From: Blastomyces gilchristii SLH14081
Taxonomy: Eukaryota; Ascomycota; Eurotiomycetes; Onygenales; Ajellomycetaceae
DNA: 64,000 nt
Reading direction: 5' to 3'
Assembly (NCBI RefSeq): GCF_000003855.2
Contig: NW_003101677.1
Span: 562,392 to 626,391 of the forward strand
Shown here: one piece after another, positions 45,244-56,802 of the stretch
Layout of the letters: the number at the start of each line of letters is the position of its first letter
Numbering within the stretch: the first letter of the stretch is position 1
The notes under the pieces: generated by a model
The model's input: only the letters and a program-made list of their open reading frames with translations
The model's database searches: none
What the model was told of the DNA's origin: nothing
Made by a program: the position numbers and the translations under genes

Positions 45244-45557
45244 TGTAAGAGACCTATGCTGAATAGATTGATATGATATTGATAGATCTTATATAACAAA
45301 GAGAAAAATGTTAGAGAAGAAAAGAAAGAGAAAGTGTGAGAATCAGTGATTAGAGTGAATATTTATACATGTACATGGTGGTGTATGTGGTGGAGCTTCG
45401 GGGTGAAAGAATAGGAATTCTGTAGGTTTTTAGCTGAGGATCAGTGACTGAGAATTGAAATGATAGGAATCTGTGAAGTGACCGAGAATTGAAACAGTAG
45501 GAATCTGTGAAGTGTAATGAAATAGTCTATATGATTGATCAGGCGCAGCCTGTTATA
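45244..45557 (-). repeat. G1c 5' LTR (314 bp)
   Basis: tgtaagagacctatgctg to gcagcctgttata, where the last bases read tata for the family caca (two C to T). It has the same 314-bp length as the 3' LTR, with a two-copy 34-bp unit at about 45435-45510. It also retains GG-rich tracts at 45372-45403. Confidence 0.9.
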
Positions 45558-45562
45558 AAAGT

Positions 45563-45719
45563 CATGTCTTAGCTTTTACAGATATCTTATCTACTTAAAT
45601 AATTCTCAAGTGAACTTATTCATCTTGTTAGAATACTCTTATCACTGAACCTTGAATCAGAGTTTATAATTTCACTTCTCTGAGCTAATAATCTCTTTAA
45701 TCTGATATTCTCTTTCATT
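45563..45719 (-). mobile_element. G2a fragment 2
   Basis: Starts catgtcttagcttttacag, continuing G2b at about 16214, and runs to ctctttcattt (G2b about 16370). It encodes the end of the family-2 chromodomain on the minus strand. It lies between the G1c and G1e insertions. Confidence 0.82.
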
Positions 45720-45724
45720 TTCTA

Positions 45725-46033
45725 TGTGACAGGCTGCGCCTGATCAATTATATAGACTATTTCATTACACTTCACAGATTCCTACTGCTTCAATCCTCAG
45801 GCAAAAACTCTACTGCTCTGATTCTCAGTCACTGATTCTCAGCTGAAAATCTACAGAATTTCTATTCTTCTGTTCTGAAGCTTCACTGCATACACTATCA
45901 TGCATGTGTATAAATATTCACTCTGATTGCTGATTTCTGTACTTTCTCTTTTCTTTTCTTCTTTAACATTTTTTACTTTGTTATATAAGATCTATAAATA
46001 TCATACTGATCTATTTAGTGTAGACTTCTTACA
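45725..46033 (+). repeat. G1e 5' LTR (309 bp)
   Basis: tgtgacaggctgcgcctgat to gtagacttcttaca. A TATA-like tataaatattcact lies at about 45910. The centre has two imperfect copies of a tctgattctcag-type unit. Confidence 0.92.
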
Positions 46034-46311
46034 CTTGAAAAATGTTCATTATCTTCTTATTAGAAACAATTATTTATCAAGAAGATATTCAAATATGTAA
46101 TAATACATAAGAAATAGAAAATGATTAAATAGTTAAGTGAACAATGAGTTCTCAGATAGAAGCTTACTCATCAGTTACTCTGACTCTGTAATAAGATCTT
46201 ATAAGAGAATGTCAGTAAAAGACCTGAGAGTTCTGATATCTCAGATATATGAGATATTCATACAATTACACTTCTTCAGACTTCATAGATATCACACATT
46301 TAATGAATAAT
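46034..46311 (+). other. G1e 5' leader
   Basis: Begins cttgaaaaatgttcattatc. It carries only one copy of the ttcttattagaaacaatta unit that is doubled in G1b, G1c and G1d. Confidence 0.6.
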
Positions 46312-47450
46312 ATATCTAATAATAATATGAGAGAACTCTTGAACATGAGTATAGAAGTGATATTACAGTGACTTCAAGCAATGTTGAAATTACAACAGTA
46401 ATAGATAGCAGACATGTATATAACTCAACAACTTCAATACAAGAAAATTTAACAATTATCTCAACAGAGAACTCATGCAACTTCAACATCTACAGAATCA
46501 AATATAAAAGTACTGAAGAAACACTTAGATACTTCTATATATTTCAATACTTCTGATCTCACTCTCTACTTATCATGAAGAATGAAAATACTTGCGAAAC
46601 TGAGTATAGATGAAGATGTCATCAGTTCATTAACTAATCAAGATTGATATATCAATGAACAATTGAAGAATTGCATGAAATAGAAGTTTTATTTATGAAT
46701 GAAAGCATATGAACCTGTATTATAAATATCTGATAATATTATTAAATATCTTGATATTCTGTTTCAAGACACTGCTGTGCAACAGAAAGTATTAGATTGA
46801 TTACAGAGTATCTGACAGAGAAACACTTCTCTCATAATATTTATCTCTGACTTTGACACTCAGATCTTAGAAGCAGATAATCAATCTTGAGAGAATTGAA
46901 TGAAGATTAGCATGCTCAAGAAGACATTGACTTTTGAACTCTTACAGATTCTTATAAGTGTAAATAAAGACCTGACTTATGAAGACTTCTGCATACAGCT
47001 CTGCACATTGAATGATTATCTTATCAAGCTCAAGAGTATACAGAATAGTGGCAGAAGATATTACATCTCAGTCACTCATACATCTACATCTGCACTGAAG
47101 AATAACAATAATAATACAGATGTCATAAACTGAGTAGACTCAAATGTCTCTATATAAGCAAGAGTCTTCACTGTCTGAACAGGCTTCTGAGTTTCTGAGA
47201 TCACTTCTGAAGCAGTCACTGATTAATATCAATATAAAGTATACATCAACTGTAACTGATCAGAACATATTACTTTTAACTGCTGATTAATCTATATATC
47301 TTCTCACTCAAGAGAAAGATCAGTGTCTTCTCACTTAAAGAATGAATCAGTGTCTGTCTATGTCAATCATATTGCAGTGAAGAAAGATTCAGAAGATAAT
47401 TATAAGAATATCTTAATAAAACAGAGAAAAGATTAGCTTCTGTTCAAATT
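46312..47450 (+). pseudogene. G1e gag, degraded, start codon lost
   Basis: The start context reads aatatatctaat where sister copies have aatcatgtctaat, so ATG is now ATA. Open pieces at 46368-46556 and 46900-47133 (MKISMLKKTLTFELLQILIS, then TYEDFCIQLCTLNDYLIKL) show a helical Gag. An asparagine run KNNNNNTDVIN is near 47100. No CCHC knuckle. Confidence 0.75.
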
Positions 47451-47462
47451 TACAAACAGAAG

Positions 47463-47830
47463 CTTGAAGAGATCAGATAATAACAAGTTGAAGAAAAGAT
47501 AATAATGAATGTAATTCTTACATCTACTATGATAAATAACATGTATAATATGAAGATCATGATAGATAGCAGTCTATGTTACTATGCAATGATTAAATCT
47601 TCAGTTGTAAGATGTCATAATCTTCAGCATATTCTCTTATTAAAATCTCAACTCCTCACAGAATTTGATGATTCAAAAGATGTTTACACTCATTACATAG
47701 TAAAACTAAACATAGATGTTGAAGAACATCAATATAAAGATGCCTATACATATGAAGTTGATAATCTCAATTATAATCTTATATTAGAACTTATCTAGCT
47801 ATCTGAATAAGACATCTTATTAAATGCTTA
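47463..47830 (+). pseudogene. G1e aspartic protease
   Basis: A 97-codon open frame at 47505-47798 includes NMYNMKIMIDSSLCYYAMIK and, at the end, VDNLNYNLILELI. The D-S-G active-site Gly is Ser. Otherwise the domain is uninterrupted here, making this the best-preserved protease of the family in the window. Confidence 0.8.
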
Positions 47831-48129
47831 AAACAGAAGCTTGATATTCTCTAACAATGATAGAATTCATAAAGATAATATTCACAAGACTATGAATCTT
47901 ACACAGATCTCTGTCAACACTTATAAAATACTCTGAAAAAGAAGTCATCATCAAAATCACTGACAGAGTCATTGATAAAATCACTGATAGCAGAATTATA
48001 TATCAATCTATTTCATCAGTCTGACTGATATTAAGAAAGTTCTAGAGAAGTTATTCTATACTACAATAACAGATTCTCATACAAAACTCTCTTAATAATA
48101 TTATGAATATCTAGATGTCTTCTGATAAG

Positions 48130-48930
48130 ACAACATTATGAATTTATCTCTCTTACAAGATTCAAAAATAGATTACAGTATCAAGTTAAAGAAGCAGAAC
48201 AGTAAGAACTCTGAATCATCATAAGACTCTCTTTATAATATGTCTTGAGATGAACTTCTTCTTCTTCAGAAGACACTCAATGATCTGTTGAATAAGAAAT
48301 TCATATATATTAGTAACTGTTTTGCTGCAGCTTCTATTCTCTTTGCAAAGAAATCAGATAAAGAACTCTGATTCTGTGTGAACTATCAAGGTCTGAACAG
48401 ATTGACAAAGAAAGATTGTTATCTCTTATTCCTCATCAATGAAATCTTAGCATATATCAGATAAGCTTAATAATTTACAAAGTTAGATATCATTACTGTG
48501 TTTTATAAGATTTGTATCACTGAAGAAGCTGAATGACTTACAGTATTTTAAACATATTATAATCTTTTTGAATAAGTAGTTACACTTTTTGAACTAATCA
48601 ATGCTTTCAGTACATTTCAGAAGTATATTAACTGAGCACTTCAAGACTTTCTTAATGAATTTGTATCTGCTTATCTAGATAACATTCTCATCTTCATCAA
48701 TGAATTCAGAAAGAAATATCAAGAGCATGTGTGAAGAGTATTATAACAATTACAAGAAGCAGAACTATCAATCAATATTAATAAGTGTGATTTCAAAGTT
48801 AAGAGTACTAAATATCTAGATTTCATTATAGAAGCTGATAAGGGAATTCAAATGAATTGTGAGAAGATCTCTGTCATTCTCAAATGAAAAGCTTCATACA
48901 CTGTGAAAGATGTACAAAGCTTCATTGAAT
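48130..48930 (+). pseudogene. G1e reverse transcriptase, degraded
   Basis: Fingers ILFAKKSDKEL (about 48338-48370) and FCVNYQGLNRLTKKDCY (about 48373-48425), where the Y-R/Q-x-L-N motif is intact. FTKLD-like and LINAFSTFQKYIN blocks follow. The catalytic box is AYLDNILIFINEF (about 48672-48710). The second Asp of YLDD is Asn, as in G1b and G1c. Confidence 0.85.
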
Positions 48931-49520
48931 TTACTAACTTCTATCAGTGATTTATATGAAACTTCTCAGATATTACAAGATCACTTACAGAACTCATTAA
49001 GAAGAACTTAGTATTTCAGTGATCAGTGAACACTGAAGCTGTATTCATACAGATAAAGAAGATGTTTATTAATATCTCTCTACTGATAATATTTGATTCT
49101 GATCATGAGACAGTTGTTGAAGCTGATTTCTCTGACTATGTCACAGAAGAAGCTATATTATAATATGATAATAAAGATATTCTATAATTATGCATCTTCA
49201 TGTGTAAGAAACTGAGTTCTGCTGAATGCAATTATGAAATCTATGATAAAGAACTTCTTGTGATTGTATACTATCTAGAAGAATGAGACTCTGAACTCTG
49301 AAGTATCTTTAAATTTGAGATAATCACAGATTATAAGAATTTTAAATACTTTATCATCACTCACAAGCTTACAGAATAACAGATGTGATAGTCTGAGTTC
49401 TTAAGCTACTTTCATTTTATAATATACTATCAATCTGACAGTCAGAACTTGATGACAGATGCTCTGTTGTAATAAGAGTAAGATATGCCTTTCAATGTAA
49501 TAGACACCTGTTGAATGAAC
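48930..49520 (+). pseudogene. G1e RNase H, degraded
   Basis: Tether NFYQ.FI.NFSDITRSLTELI (48937-49000), then the VNTEAVFIQIKKMFINISL block, VVEADFSDYVTEEAIL (catalytic Asp retained, about 49110-49160), NYEIYDKELLVIVYYLEE (about 49230-49285) and EIITDYKNF. Full length compared with G1b, which lacks the middle. Confidence 0.85.
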
Positions 49521-49599
49521 TGAGAGCACTGACTCTTAGATCTGAAGATACTGATTAATCAAGATAGAATAACTTATGACACTATATATACTTCTCTGA

Positions 49600-51085
49600 T
49601 TAGAATACCTTCTCTCTGAACTGATACTAACACTGATATCTTCACTTCTTCTACACTGAATGAACTATGGTATACAGTAGCTCAGACTGATGAACTTCTT
49701 CAAACTCTCACTGAAGCAGTATATCAAGAAGCACTCTGATTTTCTTCAGAACTATGTATAAGAACTGATATCTCAGAATATTTAAGCAATGATAATAACA
49801 CTCTATAATTTCATAAATGATGCTGAGTCTCTCACTCTGAACTCTTATACATCTGAATAATGCAAGAGATGTATGATTCATATATAATCAGTTACTCAGA
49901 CTGTGAATAACTGTATTAAATAATCTCTTGAGAATTCTACTGATCTGAGATATTAAACAGCATCAGATGCTTTATCTGAAACTGCAACTACTATTCTTCT
50001 ATTATCTTATAAAAGAACTGTAGAAAAGATCTACTGAAATCACTTAATATCTCTGATAGAATCTGATAAGATGTAGTAATTAACTTCACTATTGATCTAT
50101 CTGAGAGCAAGAGTTGTAAGAATATTCTGATCATTATTAACTAATTAAGTAAAGATATAATATTAAAATCTTGTAATAAGATAAATACTGAACAAGTTGC
50201 TGAAGTCTTCTTACAGAGTTCATTCTATCAGATATATGAGTTACTGAGATCTATTATACTAAACTGAGACTGTTAATTCATGTGTACTCTCTGAATAAGA
50301 ATCTGTCAAGTTCTTAAGATTATATATTATTTATTAACTGTCTATCACTCTGAGATTGATCATGTATCAGAATGAACAATTCAGACTATAAAGAACTATT
50401 TTCATAAGTTCTATAATTATTCACAGAATAATTAGTGTGATCTTCTTCTACATACAGAGATTGCTATTAATGATTGAGATGTCATTTTAATAGATGTAAG
50501 CCTGTTCTTTCTTACACACAGTTATTACATGAAGATGTTAAATCTTCTAGAGATTATACAGTTCACACTGAATCTCTGCAGTCTAATTCAGATTACTGAT
50601 AATATAGTAATAAAGCTCTGAGACACTTATGACTGAGTAGAAGTCTTCATGACAAGTACTAAACAAGATCAAGAAGATTAAGTTAATATTCAATGAGATC
50701 TCACAGAGCAGTATAAGATAGAAGATCTTATATAATTAAATCTCAAGAATATATAGATCACATACTCATCTTATACATTGAATTATCATTATATGAAATA
50801 CACAGTGATAGAGATTCTAGACAGTCATAACTATTATCTTGATACTTCATCAGGAATTCATGATGTGTTTCATACAAGCTTACTTTATTACACTGTCACT
50901 GACCTGTTCTCTTCTCAACTGACTTTCAACTGACAGTCATCAGAGATTGTAGAAGAAGATAATGAACTTGAATAAGAGATTAAGAATATTCTTGATAAGA
51001 GATCCCGCGGCCGCAGCTGATAATATCTTATAAAATCAGTCAGATATGATCACCTGACCTGAACTCTGAGTTCCGCATTATTCAA
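49600..51085 (+). pseudogene. G1e integrase and chromodomain, degraded
   Basis: Zinc-binding region at about 49840-49990, core at about 50080-50600, C-terminal chromodomain at about 50940-51080. The chromodomain starts IVEEDNELE and shows NILDKRSRGRS followed by YLIKSVRYDHLT. A patch of unmutated sequence (gatcccgcggccgcagctga, 51001-51020) survives inside it. Confidence 0.82.
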
Positions 51086-51121
51086 GACTGCAGCTCTTAA
51101 CTGATAGAAGCTATGTATGAT

Positions 51122-51140
51122 CAGGGAAGAGAGAAGCTAA
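51122..51140 (+). promoter_or_regulatory. G1e polypurine tract
   Basis: Purine-rich agggaagagagaagctaa immediately before the 3' LTR, the expected plus-strand primer. The equivalent in G1b is agagaaaagagagactaa and in G1a aaaagaaggaactaa. Confidence 0.7.
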
Positions 51141-51449
51141 TGTGACAGGCTGCACTCAATCAATTATATAGACTATTTTGTTACACTTCACAGATTTCTA
51201 TCACTTCAATTCTCAGATGAGAACTCTATCACTCTGATTCTCAGTTGCTGATTCTCAGCTGAAAATCTACAGAATTTCTATTCTTTCACTCTGAAGCTTC
51301 ACTACATACATTACTACATATGTGTATAAATATTCACTCTGATCACTGATTTCTGCACTTTCTCTTTCCTTTTCTTCTTTAATGTTTTTCACTTTGTTAT
51401 ATAAGACCTATAAATATTATACTGATCTATTCAGTGTAGACCTCTTATA
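51141..51449 (+). repeat. G1e 3' LTR (309 bp)
   Basis: tgtgacaggctgcactcaat to gtagacctcttata. Same length as the 5' LTR. Confidence 0.92.
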
Positions 51450-51454
51450 TTCTA

Positions 51455-52559
51455 GTACTTTATAAACAGAGTGATGAGTTACAGAGTTTTCTTCTAAGAA
51501 TTTCTTATATTTACAGAGTAAAGAGATATGAAAAATATCATATATCTGTAACTTAGATAATACTTTTAATCTATAGAACTGTAAGCTAATTTTCTTTATA
51601 ATCTTATAAGACTCTGTCTGTAAGAGATTCAGCTTCTTACTAGATCTTTATATAATAATGTTTTCTAGACTTAGTCAGACTCTATTATCTTTCTTAAAAA
51701 TCTTTATAATATACTTAAAGTCATAGTATCTCTTCTGATACTCTTGAGTCTTTCTCAAGAATTTATAGACTTTCTTCTGAATATTCTGAATTCTCTCAGC
51801 TTATTCACAGATATCATCACACTCTATAGTATATTCTCACGGATTTATCAAGATTATTCATAGATAAGTTTCAGTGAGTATCTCAAAGAGAGTTTTATCT
51901 GTACTGATATACTTTAAGTTATTATATATAAACTCTGTAAGTGATAATTAATACACTCAGTCATTCTAATTGTAATTAACAAAGCACTGTAGATACTGTT
52001 TTAATATACTTATTAGATATTCTATCTGATTATCTATCTATTAATGAAAAGCTGTGCTTAGATCTTATAAGATCTTTAGTATAAATATCAGATCAGATCA
52101 GAACTTCTCTGTAAAAATTAATTCTCTATCTGAGATAATATTTACAGATAATCTATGTAATCAGATCATATTATAAATAAAGATATAAGTTAAATTCTTT
52201 AACTTTAAGTTCTTGTGAGTGAGTATAAAGTGTGTTATCTTGATAAAGTGATCTACTATCATCAGCACACTGTCAAAGCAGGCATTATATATATTCTTAC
52301 TTTCAGAGAGACTTATAAGAGTATTCATTTCTAGCTATTTTCAAGGTTTCTATAGAATGAGTAGAGAAGTAAGTTCTTTATATAGTCTGAATCACACTAT
52401 CTGTGAACTCTGATAAATAGTATAAGAATTCACTATATTCTTTATAAGTTCTTGCATCTTCAGCTAGAAGTATTTTTTTATAAGTAACTGTTTGAGTTCT
52501 AATATCTGTAAAATAACTTACTAGAGAAGAGTTATAATATCTTTTAATGAGTTCTATAT
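51455..52559 (-). mobile_element. G2a fragment 3: integrase region of the oldest family-2 copy
   Basis: Starts gtactttataaacagagtga, continuing G2b from about 16371, and runs to gttctatat (G2b about 17470). It encodes the family-2 integrase C-terminal half on the minus strand, with the same AERIQ/RKTQEYQKRYY-type stretch near 51700-51800. It is cut at 52559 by the LTR of G3. The rest of G2a is not found on the far side. Confidence 0.82.
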
Positions 52560-53092
52560 TGTAACATGGTGGAACTGAAACGGTGGCTAGTCAGTGATGT
52601 CATGTAGAAGTAGTTGTTTGAGAAGCTGTATGAGTAAGCTTGACTATCTTGCTTAAATAGCGAGCTTGTGAGCTACAGAGTTATTGCAAGGATATCACAG
52701 ATATGATACTTAGTATACTAAGAAGATTGTATGAGAAATGCAGTAACTCTTGTATATATTTCAGTAGAAGAAAAATGAATCACTAACTTCTTTGATGAGA
52801 AGCCAGTATCTAGCTATTCTATATAGACAATGAGCAGATACTCTTCTCTCATTTCATAAGTAAGAATAGCTGAAGCAATACCTCAGCAGTGTCTCACTAC
52901 TAAGAAAGAGTAATCTGCTGATCTTGTATAGAAGTGAGATTCTTATATTCATCAATCAGATCTTTCTATGATATATTCAAATGATATCATAGAGTGATTG
53001 AAAACCAGTTTGAACAGGATGAAATCATCTGCATGAAAGTAATGAGTTATATGAAACTGTAACAGAGTCTTGACATGACTGAGAGTGTGACA
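52560..53092 (-). repeat. G3 3' LTR (533 bp)
   Basis: tgtaacatggtggaactgaa to tgagagtgtgaca. Its first part (to about 52680) is less mutated than the partner, while its last 54 bp are far more mutated: 18 transitions, all C to T or G to A. Confidence 0.87.
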
Positions 53093-54385
53093 ATGCTCTT
53101 CTCTTTAAGAACATAGTTCTGATACTCTTAAGATTACTGAATTAGAAGTTATCTTTGTTGTATAACAACAGTTATTAACTGATTGACAGTGTGTGTACTG
53201 TGCATGATATAAAGAAATAGATGAGTTTTTCTACTGACTGTATAAATCTTTCTTTCTCATCTCTATTCAAATTAAACATGTGATAAGTGAGTTTCTTATA
53301 TATTGATTTAAAATGTGAAAAACATAGTTAATAAGTAACTTGCAGATGTCTTATTATATTCTATTCTATATATGAAATTCTCTGAAAAAGTAGTGTGTTT
53401 TAGAGATAAAACTAATAATAGTGATAGAATTTTTCAAAAACATCTCTTCTCTCTATAACACATTTTTCTTCCCTCTCTCTCAATTATAACAGTGAGTGTA
53501 TGAGAGTATCATTCTTAAAAGATAATAAAGAACTTATTCTGACATTTTCTAGTGATTAAACATCTTTATGATACAGCTGCAGCCTTCATGACTGTTAAGA
53601 AAGCCAGATTGAAGATGAAGACAGCAGTGTCAATGAACTGCAGAAGCACTGCTCTCATTATCATATCTTCTTCTTCTACATCTCTTATAGCTGTGGCAGT
53701 AGTAGCTGCATCTTGCAGTGAGATGTCATTTCTTCTGCTGATCAGTTCATCTGCATTCAGTTCTTTCTCTGCCTCTCTTATCATCATTGTAACACCATTC
53801 TTTCTCTCAGTCAACACAGTGATGTATGACTCTGTGTGATCATTTGAAGAGAATCTCAGAAAGAGCTTGATTCTGAAGATAGCAGCTCTGAGAAGCTCAA
53901 TTCATAGTTTCTCTTTCATAATATGTCTGAGCCCTGCTCAGAATACTGCTGAGTTGAGTTCACAGAATTTCATAGTTTCTTTATCTTCTCTCTGTGAGAA
54001 GGCTTCAGTGCAGCCTCTGATCAGCACTGTTACATGCCTGCACTATGCTAAGCAGCTGAAGGAGAAGAAGATCTTATGCATTTATCTCTTCTCTCACTCT
54101 TATTATTTTCATTATATCTGTAACAACAACTTCTGTCTCTCTGTAAGTATTATTTCATAGAAAGATATTATATCAACTTTAATAAGAAGCTCAGATGCTC
54201 AAGCAGTACAGAGTGAGAATCTCAGAGCTTCAAGTATTGACAGATTCTATCAAGACTGAGAAGGTCTCTCTTACTCATCTGCAGAAGAAGGTAAAAGCAT
54301 GAATCTCTGAGATGAAAAAACACCTCAGAATGACTGATTTTAAGAAGAGATTAATCAGCATCACTGTTGAAAGCACTGTGAAGAT
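53093..54385. other. G3 3' region, segment 1
   Basis: Lies between the 3' LTR and MITE-2. It has several overlapping open frames: + 53552-53839 (95 codons), + 53867-54160 (97 codons), - 53817-53566 (83 codons, acidic, AEKELNADELISRRNDISL). At 54184-54385 the plus strand reads a heptad-like stretch, MLKQYRVRISELQVLTDSIK and later MKKHLRMTDFKKRLISITV. A GTAAGT lies at about 54139. This may be a degraded plus-strand gene fragment or antisense noise; I recognise no family. Confidence 0.4.
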
Positions 54386-54891
54386 TAGACTGACTGTGTG
54401 ACTGTGTCTGAGATCAGAACCAGATTTTTTGATAGTCTTATTATCAATTTGACTGATCCCATTACATGGTTTTAACATTAGATAGTAGTCTCATACTGTC
54501 TCAGTGAGACTTACTGTCTACTCTTGTCATATTTTTCAAATGAGATCATGATTTTCACTTCTCAATTTAAATTATTTTTATTGCTTTAAATGACTTTAAA
54601 TCTCATTTAAGTGTTATCAAAAAGTGTTACTTTTTAAAAAATTAAAAATAGTCTAAAAAAATCCTTAAAATGTCTAAAAATAGTAACTTTATACTAAGAA
54701 TAGGACTAAATGAGACCAAATGGAATCACTTTCTCATTTTTTTCAAGTCATGGTTTCATTTTAAGATCTGATGTATAGTCACTTTACATGTTTTTTTAAT
54801 GACTAGTCCCAGCGGGATTCACGTCAAGAAATGTATGGAACCAGATCAAATGAGATCAAATATGAAATTCATGGTCCCGGCAGCCAGTCTA
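54386..54891. mobile_element. MITE-2: hAT-like non-autonomous DNA transposon
   Basis: 506 bp, perfect 8-bp TSD gtgaagat (54378-54385, 54892-54899). Termini tagactgactg / cagccagtcta. It differs from MITE-3 mostly by C to T and G to A. The minus-strand open frame at 54275-54478 crosses its border and is not real. Confidence 0.9.
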
Positions 54892-54899
54892 GTGAAGAT

Positions 54900-55584
54900 T
54901 AATCACTGATTAAAGAGAATCTCACTTCAGTTGAAATAGATGACTAAGATGCTTTGTAAGTTAATAAGTTAATACTTTCAGCATCTCTTATACTCTTCTA
55001 CAGTATGCTTCTCTATAGCACTGCAGTACTAACTTCTCAGCAGATGAAGATATCAATATCAGAGACTTCAACAGTGAAGAATGAGTTTGATAAGAATGTA
55101 GTTATTAATAAGTAGACTCTGAAATTCTCTCTTTTTACTTTTTCAGTGAGCTGCAGCCTCATTAGAATAGCAGCAGTCTGTAGATTAATAATATTAATCT
55201 TTATTAGTTTCAAATATTTCTTTCTTTTCTTATTAACTGCTTCAGGAATTTTACACTTGTGTAGTCTTATTAAACTTCTAAAAATCCTTTAAGAGAAAAT
55301 AGAAGAAGAGTGTTACAGAGTTCATAAGACATCAGCTCATCACCGTGATATCATCTCTAAAAAATTCTTTGAGAAAAATGAGAAGTCTTAAGCAGCATTT
55401 CTTACTCAATGTCTCTGATATGTAATGAAACAGTCTCTACTAGTCATCTCATAGCTTGCAATCTCTTTCTCAGAATTTTTCAAATACTTAAGCAGTTCTC
55501 ACAAATTCTCTGACAATGAATAATCTTCTCATTTAATGAGATATTGAAGCTTACTGTAATATATTTACTTATTCAATATTTTCT
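54900..55584. other. G3 3' region, segment 2
   Basis: Continues segment 1 after MITE-2. On plus, the frame crossing the MITE goes on as LKRISLQLK, stop, MTKMLC, and meets an intron-like stretch at 54957-55004 (GTAAGT, ttaatac, CTACAG). Beyond about 55010 no open frame is convincing. It ends with attcaatattttct (55571-55584), the left duplication of LINE copy 3. Confidence 0.4.
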
Positions 55585-56788
55585 TTAGGCTGTGAATCTG
55601 AAGTCTTTGATGCTGAACTATTTGCAATAGTGAAAGCTTTCAAACTCATTGAAATAAAATCTCATAAAAGAGAAAATAGTTTGAAAGAGGCATGAATATT
55701 CTCTGATAGTCAAGCTGCTTTGAAAAGACTTAGAAATAGTCAGATTTATAATAATCAAATGAATCTTGAACTGATCTTAAACTCTGTTTTGAAAATTCAA
55801 AAGAGAAGAATATCAAAGCTGATAATTCATCTGCACTGAGTTCCTGCTCATATGAATATTCATGGCAATGAATTGGCTGATTCAGCTGCAAAAAAGAGTG
55901 CAGAATTAAGCAGATCTATTCAAAAAATTGTGTCCTGGTCTTTTATAAAGACAAAAATAAAATAATCTTGTTTAGACAAGTGAAATGAAAGCTGGCAGAA
56001 ACAAAAGAAGAGTATACATTATTCAAGATTTGAAACAAAACCCAAGTGGAAATCTTGTTCAATTAAATGTAAAAAGAAAATATTCTCATCCATAATACAG
56101 CTGAAACTAGGACATGGCTATTTCAAATCTTATATACAAAGATTTGATGATAGATTTGATTCAATAGAATGCTCATTCTGCAATGTAAATGAGAATCCTG
56201 AGTATATTGTAATGCACTGTGCATTATACAATAGTCTCAGAGTCAGATTGAAAGAGAAGTATGATCTAAATCAATTAAATATGAGATTCTTATTCTCAAC
56301 TGAGACAGGAATTAAATACTTAATAGACTTTCTATCAGAAACTCAAGCAGCTACAAGAAAATGACTAAATTCAGAAATATCTGAATATGAAGAGAAGGAA
56401 ATCAATCAGATATAGTCTGTTAAAACAGCTATATACTATCTTTTAATATTTTGTTTTGTTACAGTCTCTCTTTACTTTATCTTTTCCTTTCAATTCCTTT
56501 CTATCTATCTATTTAATGTGTCTATCTTTAAGACTGTGTTCTCTTTTCCTTTGTCATGATATTGTCAAATGATTTCAAAGTATCAGAAGATGTTAAGACA
56601 CTGCAATTTGTAAACAGTTTTTGTATTCTGAGCTGGAATTTTCTGATTTTGCATATCTGAAATTGGTGAATGTATAATAGTTAACTTTACAGATATAGGA
56701 AAAACCCTGAGAACTAAAAGTTCTCAGGTAGATGTCATAGTCTCTGACTGCATACATCTATAATTGAAGAATAATAATAATAATAATA
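55585..56788 (+). mobile_element. LINE copy 3: 5'-truncated Tad-like LINE
   Basis: 1204 bp, starting at the RNase H domain and ending in a TAA repeat. It is flanked by a near-perfect 14-bp duplication (55571-55584 attcaatattttct; 56789-56802 attcaatatttcct). It is the longest LINE copy in the window and the reference for both chimeras. Family placement (Tad1-like, I superfamily) rests on the C-terminal RNase H plus terminal zinc-finger motif in a fungus. Confidence 0.85.
55588..56416 (+). pseudogene. LINE RNase H and C-terminal zinc motif, degraded
   Basis: The frame reads CESEVFDAELFAIVKAFKL (the E-x-x-A-E catalytic block), then IFSDSQAALKRLRNS (second catalytic Asp), VPAHMNIHGNELADSAAKKS (the H-x-G-N-E-x-A-D block), and near 56170-56220 CSFCNVNENPEYIVMHC, a zinc-finger-like end found in many non-LTR retrotransposons. 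About five stops interrupt it, mostly TGA at Trp positions. The RT and endonuclease lay in the missing 5' part. Confidence 0.85.
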
Positions 56789-56802
56789 ATTCAATATTTC
56801 CT

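Larger units (their letters stand above)
9516..45557 (-). mobile_element. G1c: family-1 chromovirus split by four large insertions
   Basis: A minus-strand element with matching 314-bp LTRs at 9516-9829 (3') and 45244-45557 (5') and a perfect 5-bp TSD aaagt. Inserts are chimera 2 (10924-12614), G1d (13067-26058), G2c (27657-34905) and G4 (35935-44269). Removing these with their duplications leaves about 5.75 kb, matching G1d (5.74) and G1e (5.73), which supports the nesting. Its own pieces in coding order (right to left) are leader and gag 44274-45243, gag/protease 34911-35934, RT/RNase H 26064-27656, integrase 12628-13061 and 9830-10910. Confidence 0.87.
45725..51449 (+). mobile_element. G1e: family-1 chromovirus without nested inserts
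   Basis: 5725 bp with 309-bp LTRs at 45725-46033 and 51141-51449 and TSD ttcta (45720-45724, 51450-51454). It inserted into G2a. It is the only family-1 copy here without an insertion, and the best reference for the family order: leader, gag, protease, RT, RNase H, integrase, chromodomain. The coding region is fully degraded. Confidence 0.92.

Noticed and set aside
54275..54478. 67-codon minus frame
   Set aside because: Crosses the MITE-2 insertion boundary, so it cannot be an original gene.
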